From Siphonodentalium dalli (lineage: Eukaryota > Mollusca > Scaphopoda > Gadilida > Siphonodentaliidae): DNA of 64,000 nucleotides. The first letter of the stretch is position 1; each line of letters starts with the position of its first letter. The notes under the pieces were generated by a model, which did no database searches, was not told the origin of the DNA, and saw only the letters and a list, made by a program, of their open reading frames with translations. Location of the stretch: positions 138,763,989 through 138,827,988 of the forward strand of contig CP136068.1 of assembly GCA_032622095.1 (NCBI GenBank). Direction: 5' to 3'. Positions 32,473 through 43,644 of the stretch are shown here, in pieces. Made by a program: the position numbers and the translations under genes.

Positions 32473-32869
32473 CAGTAATGCCCTAAGTAATCGACTCCTT
32501 AACCACAGCAGAATTATGGGTAACTTTTCAGTGAAAACAACTTAAAACAATGTCCATAATGTGGGTTGAAAAAAATTTGCACTAACAATTTTTTTCAGGC
32601 CTCTGAGATGCACCCACCCCGCCCGGTATAGGTATGTTTTTGGAATATCTCCCCTGTATTACTTATATCTTATACCTACCCTGTTCCTAAGGGCAAAAAT
32701 GTGAATAGAAAAAAATTTGCACAAACTCATTTTTTCGGGCCTCTTCGGACCCACCCACCCCGGCCCTGTATGATAAAACTTTTATGCCCCCCCCCCCCCT
32801 GAACTTTTCGGGATTTAGTCGGAAATATGGCTTGTTACCATTCATCGGAAAGCTCTCGGGGCATTACTG
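32473..32869 (+). mobile_element. MITE-D copy with internal insertion and lost right arm
   Basis: CAGTAATGCCCTAAGTAATC at the left and GGGCATTACTG at the right. Sequence from 32535 to 32810 with two GGCCTCT...ACCCACCC copies is foreign to the family. The right arm is reduced to its terminus. Confidence 0.75.
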
Positions 32870-32942
32870 TACATGTATTCAAATTTGCATATATAATAGA
32901 GCAGCTACAGATAATAGTCAATGCCATACTAGTGTGACTTTT

Positions 32943-33275
32943 TTAGTACTTTCATGACTGGAGCTTCCTGCACCAATGCATTCACTTATATATTCGAGTC
33001 TTCCATAGGGGACTTCGCATATATAAGAGAATACATTGGCCTAACAATATTTACATTGACCATGTAAGCCCAGTGCATTCTCTTATATATGTGAGGCTCC
33101 ATATTGTATACTCACATTAATAAGAGAATGTAATGGCCGCTTGTTGTCCAATCCCCTCTTCATTCATCCATGATTATATGTATAGATGGTATTGGAAAAT
33201 AATAAATATTGTTTAAACTAATGGCACAGGATCTTTAATGCTGCAGCAGCGCAGCTTCCGTCATGAAAGGGTTAA
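32943..33275 (+). mobile_element. MITE-C variant with CTTTCATGAC ends
   Basis: CTTTCATGACTGGAGCTTCC at the left and CTTCCGTCATGAAAGGGTTAA at the right are inverted ends. Two diverged hairpins (ACCAATGCATTCACTTATAT and CCAGTGCATTCTCTTATATA) are present. Its right TTAA is the left TTAA of the next MITE-C. Confidence 0.65.
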
Positions 33276-33702
33276 CCCTTTACCCAATATAACGGCTCTG
33301 TGCCAATGCATTCTCTTATATATGCGAGTCGACCATAGGTCGCCTCACATATATAAGAGAATGCATTGGCTTAACACATATTAAAAATGATAAAATTGTC
33401 AAAGAATGTAGAAAAATATTATAAAAATTTATAAGAATGTAAAATAAAATGGTAAAAAGTGTTAAAAAAGATTTTTTTAGGCCAATGCATTCTCTTATAT
33501 ATGCGAGGCGACCTATGGTCGACTCGCATATATAAGAGAATGAATTGGCACAGGGCATAACTGTAACTATCACAATGTGGTCAATGAACCGGTTCCAATG
33601 ATATCCATATTTGTATGGTGTTATTGAGACAGACCGAAGATATTTTAGGCTGTTGAAGCTTCATTTGGGCGTTTTTGGCCGTTTTGTTGGGTAAAGGGTT
33701 AA
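33272..33702 (+). mobile_element. MITE-C copy abutting the previous one
   Basis: TTAACCCTTTACCCAATATA and GTTGGGTAAAGGGTTAA ends; both opposed hairpins are present and perfect over their 27-base stems bar one or two bases. Confidence 0.88.
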
Positions 33703-34317
33703 TAGGACCCTACGAATCAAATCTCGAATCGAATCATTGCATCAGGCGTATCAATAGTGAAGATGTAGATATCACTTGACTGAGTGGACGTACCAGTATC
33801 AGTTTGCTCATTTCATAACAACACTAAGTGATCATCAGTATACAATGTAAATATTATTTATAAATGGATCCAATGCGTATCTAATCAATTAAGTTTAAGT
33901 GTGCATTCTTTGCGGCCATAATGATATGTTATCGGAAGCAGTATTAAAGCCAAAAAGTTATCGCATTCTCGCAGCTGAAGTTCGACAGATATATCAAATT
34001 TTGCTAGATCACTTACACCAGTTTTACAATGCTTTGGTGCTCTATTGTTTTGCTCAGTCGACAACAGGGTGTGTTCTATCATAATATATATTCGCAATAA
34101 AGCAATGTGGTCTGTAGTAATGACAATGCAACTGGTGCCAATTATTCGATACAATTCAAGTCAGGATAGCCTGTATCGAATCGATTCCGATCAAAGATTC
34201 CGAATAGCACCGAATTGATTCGCAGGGCCCTAAATTTTAAACTGTTAATGTTGTTATATTAGAAAGTTTATTATTGTGTTTGAAAAAAAAAACATATGCA
34301 GTTTCACTGTCAATAAA
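33703..34317. other. No recognisable feature
   Basis: ATCGAATC/GATTCG-rich words near 33715 and 34170 are the only internal echo. Confidence 0.4.
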
Positions 34318-34515
34318 TTGATAGGGTGGTCATGAATATTGATGAATTGTTAGGGCATTGATGATTATTGATGAATTATTAGGGTGGTGATGAATGTTGA
34401 TGAATTGTTAGGGTGGTCATGAATATTGATGAATTGTTAGGTTGGTCATGAATATTGATGAATTGTTAGGTTGGTCATGAATATTGATGAATTGTTTTGG
34501 TGGTCATGAATATTT
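34318..34515. repeat. 29-bp minisatellite
   Basis: About seven units of GAATTGTTAGGGTGGTCAT plus GAATATTGAT run in tandem, the best conserved in the middle. Confidence 0.9.
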
Positions 34516-34599
34516 AAAAAATTATTTTACCCTCCTGCATTTACTTTTTATCTCCCAAATTTTCACAAATATTGGTGTGGCCTAAAGAACCCTTATCAT

Positions 34600-35075
34600 T
34601 CATGCAAGTTCGTGAATTTTGATCATGATAGCGTGATGTCACTTCACGAGATATATGAGATTGGCTCAACAAAGTCTTGATCGACATTTGAAAAAAATTT
34701 CAAATGATTTTGTTGATGTTTGGTACATTAGACTTGCTGCACAATTTCTTGATCGAGTTCGAAAGCTACCCAGGTACACTTACTTTGGGCGGAGTTTAGC
34801 CACGGCCCTTAACTTAGTTCATTTTCCTGAATTTTTATCACAGTAGCATGCTAACTATATGAGACATGCTCTGCATTGTCTTGATCAAGTTTGAAAATTA
34901 GTCAGGTCTTCCTACGGCCCTTAATTAGTAAATTTTTTATGAATTTTGATCATGATAGAATGATAACTTGAACAAATATTAACTGATTTGGTATATTAGA
35001 CTTCCGCAACAATGTCTTGATTGAGTTCAAAAACTGGGCATGTCTACATAATTTAGGCAGAGTTACGGCCATTTA
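34600..35075 (+). repeat. Diverged tandem modules related to the 165-bp arrays
   Basis: About three units pass through TTGGTA-ATTAGACTT, TCTTGATCGAGTTCGAAA and GCGGAGTTTAGCCACGGCC / GCAGAGTTACGGCC. Layout and wording parallel the arrays at 16010 and 17200 but at lower similarity. Confidence 0.55.
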
Positions 35076-35447
35076 TTACGTATCTATCAACGTAATTCGC
35101 ATGATCGCACGAGTTTCCAGGCGTGTGATAATTCTCAGAATCGCACTAGTGCAATCTGTCAACGTAACTATTTCATTCAGTGTTGTTAGAATTGTTCTCG
35201 CCGTTATTATTTTAACGTTTTCAACACAAGGGTGGCAACCCACTTGCCGAAATCGCAGCGCGCTGATTGGGTTATATTTTTGGAAAATCTGGGAAAACCC
35301 TATTAACACCTTTGCGAGGTGCAAGATGGGTCAAGTTTACTCGCGGATAGACGGGCTCCCTGTCTGATTGTTGGGTTAACCCTAAAATGCTGTGAAAACT
35401 AAATTAAATTCACATTTTCTGTACCGGAGATGCGCGATTGTGAGTCA
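35076..35447. other. No recognisable feature
   Basis: TCAACGTAA-T and CGCAC-AGT words repeat a few times around 35085-35170; nothing more was recognised. Confidence 0.35.
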
Positions 35448-35662
35448 ACTTACTATGATACGGAGATATGTATAAACATAGAACCGCATGAGTGTCTGGA
35501 TTTTGACGAATTATCGCACTCGATTTGTTGGCGGAACACGATACCTCTCGTGCGGGACTGCGTCCTGCACTCGAGGTATCGCTCCGCCAACAAATCTTGT
35601 GCGATAATATCGTCAAAATCCAGACACTCATGCGGTTCTATCTATTTATCATACGGTCATTT
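35448..35662. repeat. Long hairpin, about 90-base stem
   Basis: TGATACG...ACATAGAACCGCATGAGTGT...GATTTGTTGGCGGA...CGATACCTC pairs with GAGGTATCG...TCCGCCAACAAATC...ACACTCATGCGGTTCTAT...CGTA. The arms are imperfect, with a loop around GTGCGGGACTGCGTCCTGCAC that itself pairs. Confidence 0.8.
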
Positions 35663-35902
35663 CTGTTAATTTTTATTGCGATAGCACAATAACTTGGGCA
35701 AACTCGGTGGGTGAATATTTGGTATGTCAGACTTTCTCAATAGTGCTGTGTATAATAGCCTGGCATTACAATTAATGCATTTTCAATCCAAGCTCATATC
35801 TGGCATAGCTACCTCAACTCGACCCCCACATCTATGATGCGATTATTGTTTGGTTTTAGACTAAAAGACAACTGTTTCCCTACTTGCGACAAAACTGATT
35901 AT

Positions 35903-36264
35903 AGTGTGCCTGTCATTTGCAGAATGAGGTCCCCAGAGGGTGAATTTAGTGACGCTATCCCGCATAGCGGGCTAGCATCACCAAATTCACCCTCTGGGGA
36001 CCCCATTCTGAATGGCCTCATCTGCTACGGGAGACATAGACTCAGATCAAAGTTCCCAAATGGTGAATATTGTGATGTACACCCATTGGGAACCTTGATT
36101 ATGCAATGTGTCATCTTCCAATTTGGGAATATAGAGAAACTAAACTAAAAAAGAAATAGAATCTATGTGAAGAAGTTTCTATAGAAATTTGATAATAAAG
36201 AAACTTTCCAGAGAATATAAGGCCTAAGCAGAATGAGGTCCCCATCTGCAAATGCCAGGCATAC
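35903..36264 (+). mobile_element. MITE-E copy 3, right hairpin deleted
   Basis: The left hairpin and spacer are intact, but GAATGAGGTCCCCATCTGCA shows that most of the right hairpin has been lost. Confidence 0.85.
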
Positions 36265-36367
36265 TAAACTCAGGCTGGTAACAGTTGGAAAGTTCCAACC
36301 CAGATTGTTTTTCCCTGGTCTGATTCAGGGGGGGGGGGGCTGGATTTGTAGTTGGAAATTCTGATTC

Positions 36368-36595
36368 ATGGCCATATTGTATTCATCCAGCCCCCGTTCC
36401 TCAGTTTAAGTTCTGGATGTGTATTCCATATAGGGAACTTTTGAATATTCATGATTCCATGGAGCTTTTGAATATTCATGAATCCCATATAGGGAATCTT
36501 GAATATTCAAAAGTTCCATATATGGAATTCACCTCCAGAACTTTGACCTGTAGCACATAAACCATGGAATGGGGGCTGGATGAATCCAATATGGC
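36368..36595. repeat. Foldback repeat with GGAACTTTTGAATATTCA
   Basis: GGCCATATTGTATTCATCC, CAGCCCCCGTTCC and TTCTGGATGTGTATTCCATA at the left recur inverted at 36520-36593. The centre has three CTTTTGAATATTCATGA-type units. Confidence 0.7.
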
Positions 36596-36744
36596 CGCGA
36601 CTCGTTGATCTCGCTTATGAATGTATTAGCATGCATATCAAGTTTGATTGGTGGGCTCCATTTCATATCATCCTACAGTATGTTTTTATGCTCACTTTTC
36701 ACTATATGCAATGGTGTTTAAAATTGGTGCAATGCATTTATAAC

Positions 36745-37090
36745 TTAACCATTTCATGACGGGAGCTGTGCTGGTGATCCTGTGCCAGTGCATTCTCATA
36801 TATGTGTGAGTCTCCCATAAGGAGTCTCGCATATGTAAGAGGATGCACTGGCTTACAAGGTCAAGATAAATATTGTTAGTCGAATGTATTCTTTAATATA
36901 TGCAAGGCTTCCTACTTATATGTTAGACCAAGGTATTCTCTAATATATGCAAGGCTTCCTATGTATATGTTAGGCCAATGTATTCTCTAATATATGCAAG
37001 GCTCCCTATGGGAGACTCACATATATAAGAGATTGCATTGGCACAGGGTTTTCGTAAAATTATAAGACGCTCCAGTCATGAAAGGGTTAA
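36745..37090 (+). mobile_element. MITE-C variant with covarying hairpin
   Basis: TTAACCATTTCATGACGGGA and CTCCAGTCATGAAAGGGTTAA ends. The left hairpin reads GCCAGTGCATTC...GATGCACTGGC, with a base change matched on both arms. The left arm of the second hairpin is present three times in tandem (36880-37010). Confidence 0.78.
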
Positions 37091-37467
37091 GACTTGGTGA
37101 GTAGTTATCCCTTAGGAAATGTTCAATTAATAAGTTCAACTAACTGTTAAACTTATTATCTGAACATTTCCCTCCAATAAATAGGACTCCTTCTGGACTT
37201 TTATTATTTGTCGTCTGATTATTTTTCATGTACACCCCTTCAGATGAATAATAGACCATTCCAATGTATACTTTTATAATATACTCTATTCCTCTATCCC
37301 TATTGATGTATTGGTAGGAATGTTCAGCTAATCCTTAAAATGCTATGCGTTTGTAGGAATGTTCAGATAATCCTTAAAATGCTATGTGGAATAGCGTCAC
37401 TAAATTCACCCGCTGGGGACCTCATTCTGCAAATGACAGGCAAACTAAACTCAGGCTTGGTGTCATT
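37091..37467. mobile_element. MITE-F piece and MITE-E right end
   Basis: 37118-37290 has the MITE-F hairpin plus GAATAATAGACCATTCCAAT, as at 31849-32030. 37385-37450 has AATAGCGTCACTAAATTCAC and GCAAATGACAGGCA, the right end of MITE-E. Confidence 0.6.
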
Positions 37468-37706
37468 TTAACCCTTTCTCAATAAATGGATTCTTCCATT
37501 CAGTTGTAAAAGTATACATTGGAACAACCTATTAGTACTTTGTAGGGATGTTCAGGTAATGAAAGCAAATGACAGACAGAACAACACATAATATAAGATG
37601 ATTCATATTTATTGGAGGGAAATGTTCAGATAATAAGTTCAACTATTATCTGAACACTTCCTAGGGGAACTACTCATCAATGAGTATTTAGTGTAGAAAG
37701 TATTAA
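37468..37706 (-). mobile_element. MITE-F copy with TTAA flanks
   Basis: TTAACCCTTTCTCAATAAAT at the left and GTGTAGAAAGTATTAA at the right are inverted ends with TTAA outside. The GGAAATGTTCAGATAATAAG hairpin is shortened inside. Confidence 0.6.
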
Positions 37707-37867
37707 GACACTGTAGTGAACACGTTGGTGTTAAAGTAAGTGTTTGCACTCTATATGATTTGTGTATTAGGCTTAAAAGAAAAGTGATAAGTGTTTCTTC
37801 CAACCCGACCGACCCTCCACCACCCCACCTAAACAAATTCAAAACACTTTTTATTGATTTAGATATT

Positions 37868-38225
37868 TCCAGTTTTTAAACGGTCTTATTATGTAAATGG
37901 GTTGTCCGTACGTCCGTCCGTCCGTCGTCCATCCGCTTTTGATTTCCGGATGATAACTTTTGATTGAATCGAGTGAACTGAACCAAATTTGGTATGTTAG
38001 TTTACCACACCAAAATATAGATCAAGTTCAAATATGGGTTTCGTCCGCATGATTTTGACTGAGTTATGCCCCTTTTTCGACTTAGATTTTACCTGATATG
38101 CGGTTTCCAGATTATTGTGTTTTATTTTTGTTTTTATATCGTCTTAAGTCAAAGGTTTCAAACAAATGAAGTAAACCTTGCCCCACTCTACTCCAGAAAC
38201 GGGCGTATTATGCCACACCCCGACG
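37868..38225 (+). repeat. Tandem ~165-bp module, locus 3, with GTCC head
   Basis: TTATGTAAATGGGTTGTCCG and (GTCC)n lead into one complete and one partial module. The end reads AAACGGGCGTATTATGCCAC, the inverted form of the head AAACGGTCTTATTATG. Confidence 0.75.
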
Positions 38226-38362
38226 GCGTGCTCTTGTTATCATTTGTCAGTGCCCATTTCAGTCATAAATTCTAACACACGTAAATACATTTTGGTCTTG
38301 CTCATTATAGAATCCAGAAAAATTAAAGATGGATTATCTTTTCATATAACTATTTTGAAATA

Positions 38363-39230
38363 AATTTGATTTTTGAGACAATGCAAATTTTTTGAGATTG
38401 GGTGGGATACGAACCCCGGCCCGACGGCGAGCACGCCTTGCGACTCAAAGTCCGACGTCAATACCACACGGCCACCGAAGCAACCCCAAAAAAGGAAGCT
38501 CGAATGGCCGCTGTATTCCGACGTCGCACTTAGGACACTATATTCACATTTTAAGGTCTCTTTATATATATGTATATATGAGGTTCGGCACAGCAGCAAT
38601 GTTATATATTTTATGCCTCCGAAACATGGCGAGCATTGCTCTTAGAACATGCTTGGGACCATACAACACACCAGGCGCCTATTTTTAGAAGCAAATTAGA
38701 TTTTTGAGACAATGCAAATTTTTGGAGATTGGGTGGGATACGAACCCCGGCCCGACGGCGAGCACGCCTTGCGACTCAAAGTCTGACGTCAATACCACAC
38801 GGCCACCGAAGCAACCCCAAAAAAGGAAGCTCGAATGGCCACTGTATTCGGACGTCGCACTTAGGACACTATATTCACATTTTAAGGTCTCTTCATATAT
38901 ATGTATATATGAGGTTCGGCACAGCAGCAATGTTATATATTTTATGCCTCCGAAACATGGCGAGCATTGCTCTTAGAACATGCTTGGGACCATACAACAC
39001 ACCAGGCGCCTATTTTTAGAAGCAAATTAGATTTTTGAGACAATGCAAATTTTTGGAGATTGGGTGGGATACGAACCCCGGCCCGACGGCGAGCACGCCT
39101 TGCGACTCAAAGTCTGACGTCAATACCACATGGCCACCGAAGCAACCCCAAAAAAGGAAGCTCGATTGGCCGCTGTATTCCGACGTCGCACTTAGGACAC
39201 TATATTCACATTTTAAGGTCTCTTTATATA
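38363..39230 (-). mobile_element. Tandem array of tRNA-headed SINE units, 331-bp period
   Basis: Three head-to-tail units start at 38371, 38702 and 39033, exactly 331 bases apart; the third is cut at 39230. On the - strand each has an A box (TGGCCGTGTGGTATTGA) and a B box (GGGGTTCGTATCCC), 38398-38487 in unit 1. Each then extends into a body ending in GGAGGCATAAAATATATAAC on the opposite strand. The three units are nearly identical by eye. An inverted partial unit follows at 39231-39420. Confidence 0.75.
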
Positions 39231-39420
39231 TGGGGTTGCTTCGGTGGCCGTGTGGTATTGACGTCGGACTTTGAGTCTCAAAAATCAAATTTGCTTCTAA
39301 AAATAGGCGCCTGGTGTACATGTGTTGTATGGTCCCAAGCATGTTCTAAGAGCAATGCTCGCCATGTTTCGGAGGCATAAAATATATAACATTGCTGCTG
39401 TGCCGAACCTCATATTATCG
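39231..39420 (+). mobile_element. Inverted, internally deleted unit of the SINE array
   Basis: GTTGCTTCGGTGGCCGTGTG (A box) is in + orientation, then jumps from TTTGAGTCTCAAAAATCAAA straight to the far end of the unit. The B box is missing. Confidence 0.75.
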
Positions 39421-39766
39421 AGTCATATATACATATTTTGAAATAGTTTTGTGGGTATAAAATAACAAATATGAATTGAAGACCCATGTCCGGAAACGCT
39501 TCTATCAATTAATATTTTTTATCGAATATTTTATTATAAAATGAGATGATTAAGTGGGACACTTTATTGTTCTATTTTTAGAACTGACCATTCATGTGAT
39601 ACCATATAGCGATAAGAGATCTTTAGGGTGTTCCCATACCTATGTTCCAAACGTCAAATGTCACAGATTGATTGTTTTTATTGTTTTATTACATAGTTAT
39701 TAGCAATAATGAGTCTAATTAACATTTATTTGTGACAAAATTACAAAATAAAATTTCTGGTCTCTG
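39421..39766. other. No recognisable feature
   Basis: AT-rich spacer. Confidence 0.4.
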
Positions 39767-40156
39767 TTAACCCTTTACTCAACAGAAGGGCCCTGTGCCA
39801 ATGCATTCTCTTATATATGCGAGTCGACCATAGGTCGCCTCGCATATATAAGAGAATGCATTGGCTTAACACATTAAAAATTATAAAATTGTTAAAGAAT
39901 GTAAGAACAAATGGTAAAAAAAGTTTTTTTTTAGGCCAATGCATTCTCTTATATGTGCGAGGCGACCTATGGTCGACTCGCATATATAAGAGAATGCATT
40001 GGCACAGGGCATAACTGTAACTATCACAATGTGGTCAAGGAGCCGGTTCCAATGATATCCATATTTGTATGGTTCTATTGAGACAGACCGAAGATATTTT
40101 AGGCTGTTGAAGCTTTCTTTGGCCGGTTTTGGCCGGTTTGTTGGGTAAAGGGTTAA
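39767..40156 (+). mobile_element. MITE-C, complete copy
   Basis: TTAACCCTTTACTCAACAGA and GTTGGGTAAAGGGTTAA, TTAA at both sides. Hairpin 1 (GCCAATGCATTCTC..., loop TCGACCATAGGTCGC) and hairpin 2 (loop GCGACCTATGGTCGA) are reverse complements of one another. The 3' part with CACAATGTGGTCAAGGAGCC is the unique tail. Confidence 0.93.
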
Positions 40157-40299
40157 CAGTGACCAATTTTGTTCGTTAGCTAAACAACTACACGATTTTA
40201 GACCAGAAAATATTCGAAATATAATCAATATTAATCGATAGAAGCATTTCTGGACAGGGGTCTTCGATTCATATCTAATATTTTATACCCCGGTAACTA

Positions 40300-40512
40300 C
40301 AGTAATGCTCTAATTAATCGACCTCTTAACCAAAGCAGAATTATGGGTAACTTTTCAGGATTTAGTCGGAAATATGGTTTGTTGCCATTCATCGGAAAGC
40401 TCTCGGCGAGAGCTTTCCGATGAATGGCAACAAGCCATATTTCCGACTAAATCCTGAAAAGTTACCCATAATTCTGCTTTGGTTAAGAGGTCGATTAATT
40501 AGAGCATTACTG
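40300..40512 (+). mobile_element. MITE-D, complete copy (TA target site)
   Basis: A 213-bp near-perfect hairpin from CAGTAATGCTCTAATTAATC to GATTAATTAGAGCATTACTG, with TA outside. The centre is AAGCTCTCGGCGAGAGCTT. TA duplication and a CAGT end are typical of Tc1/mariner-type MITEs. Confidence 0.92.
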
Positions 40513-40821
40513 TATATAACACATGTTTACAAAGAGATAGCCCATCATTATCAGATGTGATTAAGTAAAACAACAACCCTGTGAATAAACTTTGACAGGA
40601 AATCGACAATGATGTTGTGAAATTCAATGCAAACAAATTTGATTCAGCTGGCAATTTTCAGCACAAGTAAATAAATGTTGTGTGACAATTTACAACAGGA
40701 TTTTCTTTGGAAATCCAGACAGAAAAATAAAATAAAATTAAACATTAAAATAAAATCTAAATACCCCTAAATTTGTTGGGTCTGTTAGAGGAAACAGATG
40801 TATACTTTGTTTTGGCCTTAA
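40513..40821. other. No recognisable feature
   Basis: AT-rich spacer. Confidence 0.4.
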
Positions 40822-41725
40822 TAGCCACCCCTGGTCAAGTGGTCCCGCTAATATGCTATGATGCAGGTAGGGCAAACTGATGCCATTACGAAAAGGTACC
40901 GTTATTTATCATTTTCGCTTTTTTTTTCGGTGTTTGGCTTATACGAAAATGTACCGTTATTTTTTCTAAAGTTGTCATTTTTGCGGTGTGTTTGTCTTAT
41001 CCGACCGAGAAAAAACCAGTGTGTGTATGAAACATTCAAGAACATAGATATTTTTGAAAAATATAATAATGCCTGCACTGGTGTTTCTAAAATCATGAGA
41101 ATAACCATCTTGATTACAGTCGATTTTCAACAACTTAGACAACCAGTATTAACCCTTTACCCAACAGAAGGGCCCTGTGCCAATGCATTCTCTTATATAT
41201 GCGAGTCGACCATAGGAGAGAATACATTGGCTTAACACATTAAAAATTATAAAATTGTTAAAGAATGTAAGAAAAAATGGTAATAAGTGTTAAAAAAAAG
41301 ATTTGTTTTAGGTCAATGCATTCTCTTATATATGCGAGGCGACCTATGGTCGACTCGCATATATAAGAGAATGCATTGGCACAGGGCATAACTGTAACTA
41401 TCACAATGTGGTCAAGGAGCCGGTTCCAATGATATCCATATTTGTATGGTTCTATTGAGACAGACCGAAGATATTTTAGGCTGTTGAAGCTTTATTTGGC
41501 CGGTTTGTTGGGTAAAGGGTTAAAAATATTTCACAATAAATGTTTTTAATGTTTGATACGCATAATGGCTTTTCCTGTATATGTTCAGATTATCGGAACA
41601 GATTAAAAAAATATGACGATACTTTTTGTTAACAGCATCAGTTTGCCCTAACAACATCATAGCAATTCAGCAGGACCCAACTGCATCATAGCACATTAGC
41701 AGGACCACTTGACCAGAGGTGGTAG
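40822..41725. mobile_element. Inverted-repeat element (CCTGGTCAAGTGGTCC ends) with nested MITE-C
   Basis: CCACCCCTGGTCAAGTGGTC and AGGGCAAACTGATGC at the left recur inverted at 41640-41722. The centre holds frames without family features and the MITE-C copy at 41149-41523. Its right half is part of the 4.1-kb duplication. Confidence 0.65.
41149..41523 (+). mobile_element. MITE-C copy nested in the inverted-repeat element
   Basis: TTAA both sides, TTAACCCTTTACCCAACAGA left end. Hairpin 1 has lost its right arm start (ACCATAGGAGAGAATAC); hairpin 2 is complete. Confidence 0.9.
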
Positions 41726-41841
41726 CATGACTGTGATTAATCATCATTATGTTTATAACTCATTCACATATTTTTGAATGTATCTATAACGTGGGTAAAT
41801 ATTTTTTAATAAATATTTGAAATTAAATGTTTTCTATTTTT

Positions 41842-42129
41842 AGTCTACCTTGTCGAAAGTTTGAATATAGACATAACAGCTGGACATATAGGATTATTTT
41901 CAACAGTCAAGTTTATATATAGTCCAGGTGGCTTCACCTGACAAAAGCACAGGGGTTCAGGAACTGTTTTCCTTTTTAAAGGATGGCCTTTACGATGAGT
42001 ATTGCTATTACAAAAAGTCACATCCGATAAAACCACCATAAACCGGAAGAATATTAAAATATAGACACATTTTGTTCTTATACCAATGAACCAATCTGAA
42101 ATATCACTTGAATAGCATTTTATTGTCAA
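41842..42129 (-). other. 94-codon open frame of unknown nature, present in both duplicates
   Basis: The frame begins MTIKCYSSDISDWFIGIR and ends MSIFKLSTR; it has a hydrophobic stretch but no recognised domain. It is unchanged at 45938-46225. Since the duplication is recent, conservation of the frame says little. Confidence 0.2.
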
Positions 42130-42412
42130 GTTCGTATCTATTGTTAGTAAACAAAAGCCATATTATGATACATGTACAGTACAGTGCGTAAAGAATGTGC
42201 GGAATGCAAAACACCCCACTAAGTGTACTTTGGTACCGAATCTGACCACGAAGGGTATCTATTGTCTCTTCTTATACCAATCTTTTATATCCATTATTTT
42301 ATATACAGTAATGCCCAAAATAATTGTATAATCAGTGATTTAGAGGGACAGGGATTATTTTTCAGTGACAAAATGGCATTGTCTGGTATTTACAAACAAG
42401 CCTAAGTTTAAT

Positions 42413-42840
42413 AGTGTGCCTGTCATTTGCAGAATGAGGTCCCCAGAGGGTGAATTTAGTGATGCTATTCCGCATAGTGGGCTAGCATCACTAAATTCAC
42501 CCTCTGGGGACCTCATTCTGCTAAGGCCTCATCTTCTATGGAAAGTTTCTTTATTATCAAATATCTATACTAACTTCTTCACATAGATTCTATTTCTTTT
42601 TAGTTTAGTTTCTCTATATCCCGTATGCAGCCGACACATTGCATAATCGAGGTTTCCAATGGGTGGACATCGCAATATTCACCATTTGAGAACTTCAATC
42701 TGAATCTATATCTCCTATAGCAGATGAGGCCATGCAGAATGAGGTCCCCAGAGGGTGAATTTGGTATGCTAGCCCACTGTGCAGGATAGCATCACTGAAT
42801 TCACCATCTGGGGACCTCATTCTGCAAATGACAGGCACAC
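42413..42840 (+). mobile_element. MITE-E copy 4 (duplicated at 46509-46936)
   Basis: Both hairpins and ends are present. An extra single MITE-E-type hairpin follows at 42894-43012. Confidence 0.9.
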
Positions 42841-43071
42841 TAAACTCAGGCTTGAGTGGAACAAAGTCAACAATAATCAGGCCTCAAAATATGGTGCTGG
42901 ACTTTTGCAGAATGAGGTCCCCAGAGGGTGAATTTAGTTACACTATCCCACAGTTGGATAGCATCACTAAAATGACGAAATTCACCCTCTGGGGACTTCA
43001 TTCTACCGGAAAGTATCTTCTTTCATGTATTATCAAGTTAATAGAAGTGTATAAGGATACATATTCATTGG

Positions 43072-43390
43072 AGGGAAATGTTCAGATAATAGTGGTTGTT
43101 TTGTTGAACTACAGTAATGCTCTAATTAATCGACCTCTTAACCACAACAGAATTATGGGTAACTCTTCAGGATTTAGTTGGAAATATGGCTTGTTGGCAT
43201 TCATCGGAAAGCTCTCACCGAGAGCTTTCCGATGAATGGCAACAAGCCATATTTCTGACTAAATCCTGAAAAGTTACCCATAATTCTGCTCTGGTTAAGA
43301 GGTCAATTAATTAGAGCATTACTGTATACGTTTGTTGATCTAAGAGATAACTACTCATCAATGAGTATTTAGTATAGAAAGGGTTAACAA
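43072..43390 (-). mobile_element. MITE-F copy split by MITE-D
   Basis: GGAAATGTTCAGATAATAGT ahead of 43111 and TACTCATCAATGAGTATTTA with GAAAGGGTTAAC behind 43325 are the two parts of MITE-F; the MITE-D at 43112-43324 sits between them. The same arrangement is at 47168-47486. Confidence 0.6.
43112..43324 (+). mobile_element. MITE-D copy
   Basis: TA flanks and CAGTAATGCTCTAATTAATC end; full-length hairpin. Duplicate at 47208-47420. Confidence 0.92.
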
Positions 43391-43418
43391 AATATTTGCT
43401 GAAAACCAAATGCTTATA

Positions 43419-43644
43419 CAGTAATGCCATAAATAATCGACTCCTTAACCACAGCAGAATTGTGGGTAATTTTTCAGGATTTAGTCAGAAATATGGCTTG
43501 TCGCCATTCATCGGAAAGCTCTCAGCCATATTTATGAGTGAGAGCTTTCCGATGAATGGCGACAAGCCATATTTCTGACTAAATTCTGAAAAATTACCCA
43601 CAATTCTGCTGTGGTTAAGGAGTCGATTATGTATGGCATTACTG
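43419..43644 (+). mobile_element. MITE-D copy with enlarged loop
   Basis: TA flanks and CAGTAATGCCATAAATAATC end. The loop carries an extra CAGCCATATTTATGAG. Duplicate at 47515-47740. Confidence 0.92.

Noticed and set aside
39881-40228. Recurrent peptides around ANAFSYICESTIGRLAYIREC seen in several places on both strands
   Set aside because: They are translations of the MITE-C hairpin stem and loop; the frame follows the palindrome, not a gene.
42365-42586. Recurrent peptides around CRMRSPEGEFSDAIPHSGLA
   Set aside because: Translation of the MITE-E hairpin; present only where the element is and broken outside it.
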